Source: Ktedonobacter robiniae
GTDB taxonomy: Bacteria > Chloroflexota > Ktedonobacteria > Ktedonobacterales > Ktedonobacteraceae
Reading direction: 5' to 3'
Assembly: GCF_016587375.1 (NCBI RefSeq)
Contig: NZ_BNJG01000001.1
Location: 2,294,001 to 2,358,000, forward strand
DNA: 64,000 nucleotides
Shown here: piece by piece, positions 32,458 to 40,446 of the stretch
Layout: each line of letters starts with the position of its first letter
Numbering within the stretch: the stretch's first letter is position 1
Program-made: the position numbers and the translations under genes
Notes under the pieces: generated by a model
Seen by the model: the letters and a program-made list of their open reading frames with translations, nothing else
Databases searched by the model: none
Told to the model about the DNA's origin: nothing

Positions 32458-34080
32458 ATGAGGCCCATGCTTGAAGGAAAAATAGATCATGGCGAAGCAG
32501 ATGGGGCAGATAATGACCCCTATTCAAAGGCGGCACCTGCGCCAGCCAGTAGCCGCTTTCTGGGTGTAGACTGGGCGCGTTTCTGGCAATGGCTAGGTGG
32601 CACATACAAAGGAAAGTTTTCGACCCTTGCCAGTTGCCTGTTATTACTGGCTGTCATCCTGGCCCTTGTATCCGCGCAGGCAATTTCGCGCTCCTCTGAT
32701 GATCTGATGACCATTGCTCAAGGAAGTGTGCCGAGCGTAGATGCCGCACAATCCATGTCACAGTATATTGAAGATATCGATGCCAAGGCCGCCGACTACC
32801 TGGTGACCGCTGAGCTGACGCAGTATGCGAGCTGTGTCCTGCCAGAACAGCCACGTACGACCTACTCCTTGACAGTACATGACTGTGATGATCAGACCAT
32901 CAGTTCCGAGATGCTGCTTTTCAACCAGCAGCTCTACCTGGCGGCGCATAATGTGACCTATCCGGGCGAGCGCACCGCGATTGAGCGGATTATGGCAGGC
33001 TCCCAGGAGTATATGGCTGCGATCGAGCGCATGCGTACCGAGTACATCCAGGCGAAAGATAAAGGTGATGCCAGTGATCCACACCTGCAAAATGCCTGGA
33101 AGGCTTACCTGGATGCCAGCCAGGTGTTGCATACGAAGATTGGTTGGCAGTTACCGCAAGATAGCGATGGGCATATCATCTTTCCCGAGGCGAACCCACC
33201 TGTTTGTACACTGACGAGTCAGGGCGACAGTGTTCCGGCGGAGCAGTGGGCCGCTGGCAGTATCGAAGATAATATTACCTGCTTGAATAACATCAATAAG
33301 ACCTCTCTGGATAATGCCTATGTGGATACGCAGAATTTTTTGAGTGGAACCTTTGCCCTTCTGGTGCTATTGTGTGGCCTGCTCACGTTGCTCTTGCTTT
33401 GTGGCTCGATCTATATGGCCGTGACAACGCATCGTGTGTTTAATCTTGGTCTGGTACCGGCTTTCCTGGTGGGCCTGGTCTTGAGTGCGAACCTGCTCTC
33501 GCTCTTTGGTACCATGATGGGCCAGCACGGCTCCTTTGGTCAGGCCGTGAAGGATGATTATGACAGCGTCTACTATGCCGCACAGTTGAAGCGTTACGGC
33601 ACGATAGCCAACGGCGATGAGTCGCGCTGGCTGATCTCGCTTAAATTCAACGACCAGGAGCAGGCGCGACACTGGCAGAACGATTGGGAGCTGAACATCC
33701 GCCAGGTGAATACGTTGATCAGTCACGCTCAGCAGAATCGTACCTGGCCCGAGGAGGACCAGCCTCTGGCCGATATGAGCCAATACTGGAAGAGCTACAC
33801 CGATATCGATACGCGGATTCGTACTACAGCCAAAGACCAGAACGACGATCAGCGTATCGCAGACGCTGAAATGCTGAGCACTGGCCAGTCCAACGATACT
33901 TTTAATACCTTCAGTAATGCAGTTGATCGCCTGAGCCAGGCTAATCGCTCCCACTACGACGGGACCGTTGCTAGCACGCAGAGCGAGCTCTCGCTCTATG
34001 TACTTTTGTGCTCGATTCTCTTTCCGCTGGTCGGTGTTGCCTCTGTCTGGGGCATCGGTCGTCGCTTCAGAGACTTTTAA
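32458..34080 (+). CDS. Four-helix membrane sensor protein, GlnX-like
   Basis: 540 residues from the ATG at 32458. Topology: helix at about 54-74, outer domain (about 75-295) with four Cys that could form two disulfides (ASCVLP, VHDCDD, PPVCTL, ITCLNN), helices at about 295-322 and 326-350, second outer domain (about 351-510), last helix at about 511-532 and a short RRFRDF tail. This layout matches GlnX, which links a periplasmic amino-acid sensor to PknG in actinobacteria; sequence homology was not tested. The start is unsure: AGGAGA at 32435 suits a GTG at 32443 badly (2-3 bp), and an overlapping four-codon frame ATG GGT CGA ACA TGA ends on the chosen ATG (ATGA overlap), which suggests coupling. 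The gene ends before the parS palindrome. Confidence 0.75.
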   Translation: MRPMLEGKIDHGEADGADNDPYSKAAPAPASSRFLGVDWARFWQWLGGTYKGKFSTLASCLLLLAVILALVSAQAISRSSDDLMTIAQGSVPSVDAAQSMSQYIEDIDAKAADYLVTAELTQYASCVLPEQPRTTYSLTVHDCDDQTISSEMLLFNQQLYLAAHNVTYPGERTAIERIMAGSQEYMAAIERMRTEYIQAKDKGDASDPHLQNAWKAYLDASQVLHTKIGWQLPQDSDGHIIFPEANPPVCTLTSQGDSVPAEQWAAGSIEDNITCLNNINKTSLDNAYVDTQNFLSGTFALLVLLCGLLTLLLLCGSIYMAVTTHRVFNLGLVPAFLVGLVLSANLLSLFGTMMGQHGSFGQAVKDDYDSVYYAAQLKRYGTIANGDESRWLISLKFNDQEQARHWQNDWELNIRQVNTLISHAQQNRTWPEEDQPLADMSQYWKSYTDIDTRIRTTAKDQNDDQRIADAEMLSTGQSNDTFNTFSNAVDRLSQANRSHYDGTVASTQSELSLYVLLCSILFPLVGVASVWGIGRRFRDF

Positions 34081-34113
34081 CCCCGAGTCGATAAGCCTGA
34101 CGCTGAAGTGGGC

Positions 34114-34167
34114 AGACAAAAGGCGACGGCTGTGTTTCACGTGAAACACAGCCGTCGCCTTTTGTCT
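34114..34167. terminator. Perfect 54-bp loopless palindrome between converging genes
   Basis: 27-bp arms (34114-34140 and 34141-34167) with no loop. The stop codons of the GlnX-like gene (34080) and of the converging gene (34179) lie on either side, so it may act as a shared terminator. The centre is a consensus parS (separate entry). Confidence 0.75.
34133..34148. promoter_or_regulatory. parS: parS-type ParB binding site
   Basis: TGTTTCACGTGAAACA, a full match to the widely conserved bacterial parS consensus, bound by ParB/Spo0J for chromosome segregation. It lies at the centre of the 54-bp palindrome, in an intergenic gap. Because the surrounding DNA is a palindrome anyway, the match counts as eight independent bases, not sixteen. 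Confidence 0.75.
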
Positions 34168-34178
34168 ATCTACTGCTG

Positions 34179-34628
34179 CTAGATGTCACTCTCAATATAT
34201 TGGTGTCGGCCTCCGTGGAAGATGTCTTCATAGTGCTCAGAGACGCGTTCCTGGGGAAAGAAGCGTAGCATATTTGTCGCGAAGAGGGCGAAGACACCCC
34301 AGTCCAGCCCGGCATCCAGGGGAACGCCCAGGATATTGCCAATGACTGGCAGGATGGTTCCCGCCAGGATGACCTCCGCGTCGGGGATGAGGAGGAGCGC
34401 AAGCAGGAGTGCCACGGTCCCACCAAACGCGAATTTGCGGAACACTGGCACGCGCCTATCCGCCATCAGGCGCTTGATCAGTCTCCCTGTTTTTACGAAG
34501 TGGAAAAGGATCTCAAATCGCTTGGGATGGCGTAATAGGCGTACGGCGTGCTTTTTTGCCTGCTCCCGGTAACTGCCTTGTTGCATCATGCCTTGCTCTC
34601 CTTCTTGGCGCACCTGCTGTTTTTCCAT
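34179..34628 (-). CDS. Small membrane protein, DUF1232-like in style
   Basis: 149 residues. The basic N-terminal half (RLLRHPKRFEILFHFVKTGR) is followed by two hydrophobic segments (FGGTVALLLALLLIPDAEVI and the ILPVIGNILGVPLDAGLDWG region). Asp in LIPDAE and in DAGLDW recalls the DUF1232/YkvA pattern, but this is weak. It is probably a cytoplasmic-membrane protein of unknown role. GGAG lies 8 bp before the ATG. It is downstream of the second redox module in the same direction but separated by the palindrome at 34702. Confidence 0.65.
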   Translation of the reverse strand: MEKQQVRQEGEQGMMQQGSYREQAKKHAVRLLRHPKRFEILFHFVKTGRLIKRLMADRRVPVFRKFAFGGTVALLLALLLIPDAEVILAGTILPVIGNILGVPLDAGLDWGVFALFATNMLRFFPQERVSEHYEDIFHGGRHQYIESDI

Positions 34629-34701
34629 CTGGGCAGCTCCAGTAATTCCCTTCTATATAATAATACGTTCCAATGCACCACTTAGTTTATGGAAAATGGA
34701 G

Positions 34702-34767
34702 TAAGACAATGGTATGAACGTATGGCGCGGGCGAATACTCGCGCCATACGTTCATACCATTGTCTTA
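34702..34767. terminator. Long perfect palindrome (28-bp arms)
   Basis: Arms 34702-34729 and 34740-34767 pair perfectly with a 10-base loop. It ends one base from the stop codon of the minus-strand membrane protein gene. Confidence 0.75.
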
Positions 34768-35733
34768 TTAGTGGCCCATCCAGGTTGGAATGAGGAGCTG
34801 CAAGGCGTAGACGATGTGCCAGATTGTCAGGCCTAGCGTGATCAGGGCCAGAAAGATATGAAGCGCGCGCCAGTAGCGCAACACATAGCGGTAGAATTGC
34901 TCTTTTTGCAGGGCCTGTTGCACAACTTGCAACTCGCGCATCTGTCTCTTAAGGTTGGAAGCTTGTTGTCCTGTTGCGCCTGAGCGTGGTTGTAACTCAT
35001 ATGGAGTCTCTTCAAGGGTGATATATGCCAGGTCCCATGAAGGAGGAAGTGATATGCCTGCAAGGGAGCGCTCGCGGAAGGCCTTCGCTGGTATACCATG
35101 CAGACTCTCGCCAGGTCGAGCATCGCCAAAGAGGATTCCAGCCAGGCTAAGGCTGTTCGGGTTATTGTGCGCCTGTTGCCTGGGATCGCGCTCTTCCGTC
35201 AGATTTTGTAATTTCTGCGTGATACGTTCAATTCTATCCTCGCCTGAATCTGTTAGGGCATTGCGTACCTCGCGCGCAATGAGCCGGGGAATGATGCGAT
35301 CCAGGACTTTGCCGACTATGCCACACATGACCAGGGCGAGCATGCCGTATAAGGCATATGTACCCGAGCGAGGATTAAAATTGCCGAAGCTATGCAGGAT
35401 AAGGAGCCCCAACCCCATCAGGCCAAAGCCGATATGCCAGTTGAGGGCCGCGTTAAGCTTTCCTATAGCTTTGCGGCGTGTCCGGCGCGTCAGGCTATAG
35501 CTAATGGCGGCAAGCAGAAAGCAAGCTATGCCGCCAAAGGCTAAGGCATAGCCCAGGAGACTGTCCGGCGAGTTATCCGTGCTGAAGCGTCCCCACCAGA
35601 GGTAAAGTCCGAGGCCACCACCCAGCACAAAAAGCGCGAAAAAGAAACTGCCTACCCATGAACTGTTCATATAGAAGAAAAGCAAGGGATAGCCATGCGC
35701 CCCTGGCTTGTTTGATTGCATCGGCATACGCAT
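34768..35733 (-). CDS. Membrane subunit of second redox module, b-type cytochrome-like
   Basis: 321 residues. N-terminal helices at about 28-48, 60-80, 95-115 and 127-145, a long cytoplasmic loop with charged helices, and a final helix pair (about 285-315). His residues in NWHIGFG, LILHSFGN, RALHIFLA and IWHIVYA lie within helices and could bind heme b. The first 150 residues align with the truncated protein at 1-635. It starts 3 bp after the ferredoxin gene, with GGAGAGG overlapping the ferredoxin stop, so the genes are translationally coupled. Expected role: quinone or heme terminus for electrons delivered by the flavoprotein-ferredoxin pair. Confidence 0.75.
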   Translation of the reverse strand: MRMPMQSNKPGAHGYPLLFFYMNSSWVGSFFFALFVLGGGLGLYLWWGRFSTDNSPDSLLGYALAFGGIACFLLAAISYSLTRRTRRKAIGKLNAALNWHIGFGLMGLGLLILHSFGNFNPRSGTYALYGMLALVMCGIVGKVLDRIIPRLIAREVRNALTDSGEDRIERITQKLQNLTEERDPRQQAHNNPNSLSLAGILFGDARPGESLHGIPAKAFRERSLAGISLPPSWDLAYITLEETPYELQPRSGATGQQASNLKRQMRELQVVQQALQKEQFYRYVLRYWRALHIFLALITLGLTIWHIVYALQLLIPTWMGH

Positions 35734-35736
35734 AGG

Positions 35737-36045
35737 TTAACCTCTCCAATCGTCGCGTATTAGCCGCACTTTGAGCCACATCATCATTGCGTCACGATGC
35801 AATCCCACCGGACAGGGTGAGACGCAGGCTCCACACTGGTAGCATGTCCTGGCAAAGCGGGCAACGGCAGGCGAGATGGCTCCCGCTATGGTCTCGTGAT
35901 TTAAGCGATCTATGGTGATGGGTTCAGCCAGCGCGGGGCAGGCGAGGAGACACTCATTGCAGCCGATGCAGGCATTAATCTCTTGCATGACTTGCGGCCC
36001 TGTCTTATGGAGTAGGACTGGCTCTTGCTTAAAGATCTTACTCAA
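35737..36045 (-). CDS. 2[4Fe-4S] ferredoxin
   Basis: 102 residues with two cluster motifs, CIGCNECLLACP (about 26-37) and CYQCGACVSPCP (about 68-79), each with Cys-Pro at the end, and a helical HRDAMMMWLKVRL tail, as in succinate dehydrogenase/heterodisulfide reductase-type Fe-S subunits. It matches residues 35-110 of the protein at 645-2573 (CIGCDRC, CVLCGSC, HRDLLMLSLKERL). The start is TTG at 36045, with GAAGGGA 9 bp upstream; this lies 3 bp after the flavoprotein stop. Cytoplasmic electron carrier between the two neighbours. Confidence 0.88.
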   Translation of the reverse strand: MSKIFKQEPVLLHKTGPQVMQEINACIGCNECLLACPALAEPITIDRLNHETIAGAISPAVARFARTCYQCGACVSPCPVGLHRDAMMMWLKVRLIRDDWRG

Positions 36046-36048
36046 CCG

Positions 36049-38088
36049 TTACCGTCCCTTCTTGTGGTTATCTGATTTCGCATATGACCAGAGTGTACGT
36101 GTAGCGCCTGTTTGTCCACTTGAATGCTTCGTCTCCGGCGTTTTTGGCTGTTTATTTCCCTCTACATGGTAACGAAGACTGGGTAATCTACTCTGCGTAA
36201 TTCCTAACAGGGGGGCTGGATTCCGGGGGGGATCCCCCTGCTGAAGGTTTTCTTCTTTTGCCTTTCTGCTATCCTTCTGTGCAGACGGCGAAGTTTCCAG
36301 GCTGGGAAGTTTGCCACTGAAGGCATCTAGCTCTTCTTCCCAGACTATAGATGGGCGTGATTGAGGCAGGTTGCCGCTGAAGGCATTGATCTCCTCAGGC
36401 AGGCCAACCAATGAGGGAGGCAGGGCTGGCAGATTGCCGCGGAAGGGATCAATCTCGCTCTGACCATGACCCACCAGCCATGATGAGGGATCGGGTGTCT
36501 GGGTATACTTGTGAGCATCTGGCGTTTGCCCGGGGCGTGTTGACCGCGTTCCATGCTGGGAGATCACTACGGGCGCTACCTCGCCCGTATTTTTTTGTAT
36601 CGCCTGGCCAGATATGCGTGGGTTCTGCTCTCCTCTTGCTAGTGGCGCGAGAGGACTGGTTTCTCGCGCTTTATCTTTGGCGACGGGCTGGATCCGTTGT
36701 AAGGGACCCGTTGTGCGCGCTGGCGGAATCAGTGGACCACTCTGCCCCGGTTGCGGCATGCTGATGGCTTCTTGTTTTCTCGCCTTGACGAGCGGCTGTT
36801 TGCTGGTAAGCATACTGCGGGCTGTCTTGGTTTCTACCTGTGAGAGGTAGCGTCTGGCGTCAAAGTTGCCCTTCAAAAGCGCGCGTGTGATGTCTTGAGC
36901 GGGATGGCCCTCCTCAATGATGCGTTTGACGGCCAGGCTATCTGGCTGACTCTGACCCAGCGAGAGGTAGCCAACGAGCCTTTCGCCTGCGATGGCAAGC
37001 CTGCGATAGCCGCCCTGGCTCTTATCTTTGAGGATCTCTATGCCGCTGCCTTTGGCCAATGGGTCACCAACGGTTAGCATGGAGAGATCGCCGACATGCG
37101 TGGCATGCCAGGCGATGCCGAGCGGCTGTTTTGCCAGGTCTTCGCGTCCCGCTAACATCGCCCCTGCCAGGCGACCCTGGAGCACTGCCGCGTACCATTG
37201 CGCTCGAGGAGCATGCTGGCCCGTTTGAGGATTGGGGAGTGCGGCGACATCGCCTGCCGCGAAGATATTCGCCACATTGGTTTGCATAATATCGTCTACA
37301 ACAATCCCATTCTGAAATTCAATCGGGATGGTGCTGCGCCTGGCCAGTGTCTCCGCAGGCTTTGTGCCCGTACAGATAAGGACCATCTGGCAGGAGAGCA
37401 TCTGCTGCTGATTGGTAATCACTCCTACAACTGCTCCCACACGACCCACAACACCAATGACCTCGGTCTCGGTATGCACCGAGGCACCAGAGCGCCGCAT
37501 GCCTTCCAAAATAAGGTCTGAGGCCTCCTGGTCCAGAGTGCGCCCCATAAACGTGGAGCCGCGAATGAGCCAGTGGACATGAATTCCCCAGTGGAGGAGC
37601 CCCATAACGGTTTCTACGGCGTGCACTCCTCCCCCAACAACGACCGCCTCGCGCACCTCTGGCAGGCGTCTGCGCAGATCGAGATAATCCTGTAAGCGGT
37701 GGAGTGTCAGAACGCCATCGAAGTGGCGCCCGGGCATGGTCTCGGGCAGACCGAGGGGGGCACTTCCAGTCGCAATCAAGAGCTTGTCGTAGCCAAAGGC
37801 ACGTTTATCTGCCAGGGCAAGGTACTTGCTATTAGCATGGATCTCCTCTACTCGTGTAGTGACGATGCGAATATGCTCCTGGCGCTCGGTCCCCACAGGA
37901 TAGGCCAACAATTGCTCGCGCGTCAGGCGCCCGGTCGCGTATTGCTTAAGCGCGGGCGTGTTGATCGTTGGATGAACTTGCTCGGTGATCATTACAATTC
38001 GCTTCTCTGGCGCGTGCTTTCTTGCCTCTACCGCGGCGGTCAGGCCAGCAATGCCATTGCCGACTATCACGATATCTGCTCGATCCAT
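36049..38088 (-). CDS. FAD/NAD(P)-dependent oxidoreductase with repeat-bearing disordered tail
   Basis: 679 residues. Residues 1 to about 400 form a pyridine nucleotide-disulfide oxidoreductase fold (GNGIAGLTAA near 10, VVGGGVHAVET near 145, FAAGDVAAL near 275), closely parallel to the flavoprotein at 2577-4664 (ALKQYATGRL versus ALKDYLAGRL; LDQEASDLIL versus LDETASDLVL). From about 430 on it is disordered and Pro/Ser/Lys-rich. Three short repeats stand out near 535-605: DPFRGNLPALPPS, NAFSGNLPQSRPS and DAFSGKLPSLETS. They look like a peptide docking motif and occupy the place of the FHA domain of the paralogue. It probably oxidises NAD(P)H and reduces the ferredoxin encoded downstream. Confidence 0.85.
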   Translation of the reverse strand: MDRADIVIVGNGIAGLTAAVEARKHAPEKRIVMITEQVHPTINTPALKQYATGRLTREQLLAYPVGTERQEHIRIVTTRVEEIHANSKYLALADKRAFGYDKLLIATGSAPLGLPETMPGRHFDGVLTLHRLQDYLDLRRRLPEVREAVVVGGGVHAVETVMGLLHWGIHVHWLIRGSTFMGRTLDQEASDLILEGMRRSGASVHTETEVIGVVGRVGAVVGVITNQQQMLSCQMVLICTGTKPAETLARRSTIPIEFQNGIVVDDIMQTNVANIFAAGDVAALPNPQTGQHAPRAQWYAAVLQGRLAGAMLAGREDLAKQPLGIAWHATHVGDLSMLTVGDPLAKGSGIEILKDKSQGGYRRLAIAGERLVGYLSLGQSQPDSLAVKRIIEEGHPAQDITRALLKGNFDARRYLSQVETKTARSMLTSKQPLVKARKQEAISMPQPGQSGPLIPPARTTGPLQRIQPVAKDKARETSPLAPLARGEQNPRISGQAIQKNTGEVAPVVISQHGTRSTRPGQTPDAHKYTQTPDPSSWLVGHGQSEIDPFRGNLPALPPSLVGLPEEINAFSGNLPQSRPSIVWEEELDAFSGKLPSLETSPSAQKDSRKAKEENLQQGDPPRNPAPLLGITQSRLPSLRYHVEGNKQPKTPETKHSSGQTGATRTLWSYAKSDNHKKGR

Positions 38089-38170
38089 CTATGGCTGCTC
38101 TCTTCCTACCTCTATCCTTGCGCTGTGGCTCAAATTAGTGTGCTGTCCTTCCATCTGCATGATGGTGACT

Positions 38171-38518
38171 TCAATCTACATAAAGCGCCAGGAGCTGCTG
38201 CGCTTCTCCCTGGTGCTCTGGCAGAGTCTGGTAGTAGACGTCGGTCGTGGCTTTCTCGGTAATATGCCTGCGTATGTGGGCCAGTGAAGCGTTACACCCG
38301 GTGCCACAGCGAAAATGAAGCACATGGCCATCACTTACACGCAGGAGGAAATCCTTCTCGGATCCGGTCAGACTAACAATTTTTCCCTGCGCATGTTGTG
38401 TCGCCCCAGCCGTTATCTGTGCGCTTGCGACCTGTGTTATCCCTAGTACCAGCACAGCCGCTATTCCTACGAGCAATAAGACGCATAGTGCCGCCTTCCC
38501 GCGATTTAACCAATTCAT
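38171..38518 (-). CDS. Small exported or membrane-anchored protein
   Basis: 115 residues from the ATG at 38516-38518, chosen because AGGAG lies 9 bp upstream. The N-terminal hydrophobic stretch (about 10-30) ends in VASAQ, a signal-peptidase-like site. The outer part has GKIVSLTGSEKDFLLRVSDG, an OB-like beta pattern, and two Cys (FRCGTGCNAS). Family unknown. It lies 82 bp before the second redox operon in the same direction and may be its first gene, perhaps supplying an extracytoplasmic partner. Confidence 0.6.
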   Translation of the reverse strand: MNWLNRGKAALCVLLLVGIAAVLVLGITQVASAQITAGATQHAQGKIVSLTGSEKDFLLRVSDGHVLHFRCGTGCNASLAHIRRHITEKATTDVYYQTLPEHQGEAQQLLALYVD

Positions 38519-38800
38519 GCCAGCTGGCTCCTTCCCCATAAAGTGGTAGCACTATATTTCCCAGGTGGCTTTATACATACCTCAAGGCGTTTCTTTAAAA
38601 TGTGCAATGCGCCAGGAAGTAAATCTTTACTTTAAAATATATCTATGCATACCCTGGTTGTATTGTACCCCAAAGAAGAGATGCAATTCAGTAGACATGC
38701 CTTAAATTGGGCTAAATGTCTTATCCTGTAAAACACATCTTAACCATGTTTGACGCTTTTAGAGAATTTGATGTGAGCGAGGAGGAGGTAAGTGATTAAA

Positions 38801-40189
38801 TTATTTATTAGCCTGTACTAGGATGGCCTGGACGAGGGCCTGATCCTGTTCTTCGAGGACGGTGCGCGGGTCAAAGAGCAGTGTATCGCGCGAGATGCGG
38901 GCGATGACAGGCAGGCGCTGGGCGCGCAGGTCGTTGGCTATCTCTTCCAGGGACCTGGCGCAGTGGAGCTGTTCCAGGGTCAGGAGGACGGTTGGCAGGG
39001 TCTCGGTGGGGAGCGAGCCACCACCGACTGTTGATTGCCCAGCCTGGCGCCGGGCGTTTATGCCCTGGGCCTTGAGCTGCTCGATCCAGCGATCAACGCG
39101 AATCCCTAACTGCTCCGGGCGAGCCGCGATCATGCGCCAGATGGGGATGTGGCGCTCAGCCTCGCCGCGCTGGTAGTGCTGGAGTGTGGCCTCCAGTGCG
39201 GCGAGGGTCATCTTATCGATACGTACGGCGCGCATCAGGGGGTGCTTCGCCAGGCGTTGCATGACGCTCGCCTTCCCCACCAGGATGCCTGCCTGCGGTC
39301 CACCCAGCAGCTTATCGCCCGAGAAGCAGACCAGGTCGACTCCTGCTTTGATGCTCTCCTGGGGAGTTGGCTCATGCGCCAGGCCATAGCGCTCGCTCGG
39401 CAAGAGGCAGCCGCTTCCCAGGTCGTGCATGACCAGGAGTTTATGCTCATGGGCGAGGGAGACCAACTCATGCTCGGGGGTCGCTTCGGTAAAGCCGCTG
39501 ATCAAGAAATTACTTGGATGTACTGAGAGAAGCAAGGCTGTCTCGCCGCTGATAGCGTGCTTATAGTCGGTGATACGTGTACGATTAGTCGTGCCGACCT
39601 CAACTAATTGACAGCCACTCTGGCGCATTACATCTGGTACGCGAAAGCCGCCACCGATCTCCACTAATTGCCCACGAGAAATAATAACCTCGCAGCCCTG
39701 GGCAAGAGCGCTCAGCCCCAGCAGGACAGCCGCGGCATTGTTATTGGTGACCAGCGCCGCCTCGGCCCCTGTAATCTCTCTCAAGAGCTGGCTAACGTGG
39801 CTATGCCGCGAGCCGCGCTCTCCCGCAGCGAGATCGTATTCTAAATTGGAGTAGCCACTTGCGACCTGGCGTACCGCCTCCAGAGAGGCGGCACTCATCG
39901 GCGCGCGCCCAAGGTTTGTATTGATAATCACTCCGGTCGCATTAATCAGGGGACGCAGGTGCGGTAGCTCTCGCTCCTGGAGGTAGTGCGTGGCCTGCGC
40001 AAGCAAAGTTGTGTGTGGGGGACAGTCCTCCCCACGGAGAATCGACTGGCGTGCCAGGGTGATACTCTCACGAATAGCCTGGACGGCCAGGGGATGTGAA
40101 TAGCGTGCGACCAGGTCCTGCCCGCTCTGTGTGTGCAACAATTCATCCACAGAGGGCAAGAGACGCAGCTGGCTCTGATATAGTGACAT
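38801..40189 (-). CDS. selA: L-seryl-tRNA(Sec) selenium transferase
   Basis: 462 residues, a PLP-dependent enzyme that converts Ser-tRNA(Sec) to Sec-tRNA(Sec) using selenophosphate. Family marks: the N-terminal LRLLPSVDELL, INATGVIINTNLGRAP, TNNNAAAVLLGLSALA, and the PLP lysine in FSGDKLLGGPQAG. Length is normal. I take the start MSLYQSQL at 40189, which matches the family N-terminus; a TTG further upstream would add nine residues. No selB, selD or Sec-tRNA is visible nearby, so the rest of the pathway must be elsewhere. It implies that the organism makes selenoproteins; none is seen in this window. Confidence 0.93.
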   Translation of the reverse strand: MSLYQSQLRLLPSVDELLHTQSGQDLVARYSHPLAVQAIRESITLARQSILRGEDCPPHTTLLAQATHYLQERELPHLRPLINATGVIINTNLGRAPMSAASLEAVRQVASGYSNLEYDLAAGERGSRHSHVSQLLREITGAEAALVTNNNAAAVLLGLSALAQGCEVIISRGQLVEIGGGFRVPDVMRQSGCQLVEVGTTNRTRITDYKHAISGETALLLSVHPSNFLISGFTEATPEHELVSLAHEHKLLVMHDLGSGCLLPSERYGLAHEPTPQESIKAGVDLVCFSGDKLLGGPQAGILVGKASVMQRLAKHPLMRAVRIDKMTLAALEATLQHYQRGEAERHIPIWRMIAARPEQLGIRVDRWIEQLKAQGINARRQAGQSTVGGGSLPTETLPTVLLTLEQLHCARSLEEIANDLRAQRLPVIARISRDTLLFDPRTVLEEQDQALVQAILVQANK

Positions 40190-40303
40190 GATCGGCTCTG
40201 CTCCCATACAGTTCAAGCTTTAGAGCGTTCATATGGCTCGGCTTGGCGCTTTGTTCTATGCTCTATATAAGGTATACGTCAGCAAGAGAAGGTATGTAAA
40301 GAG

Positions 40304-40372
40304 GTCTGGTAGGTGGTGTGGTGCGCCTGGGCAGCTTGCGGTTGCCCAGGTGCACCACACCACCTACCAGAC
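40304..40372. terminator. Long palindrome (30-bp arms)
   Basis: Arms 40304-40333 and 40343-40372 pair with one G-T wobble, loop 9 bases. Immediately after it comes GAGCGCCGCAGGCGCGAG, closely similar to the piece that follows the palindrome at 62562-62630. Confidence 0.7.
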
Positions 40373-40446
40373 GAGCGCCGCAGGCGCGAGGTGTCACGCT
40401 ATAAAATATGCTTAGGAGTAATGAGTAAACGAAGAGAAGACACGAG

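Noticed and set aside
33367..34149. 260-codon minus-strand frame beginning MFHVKH
   Set aside because: It lies antisense to the GlnX-like gene, and its start falls within the parS palindrome; the plus-strand protein has coherent helices and context.
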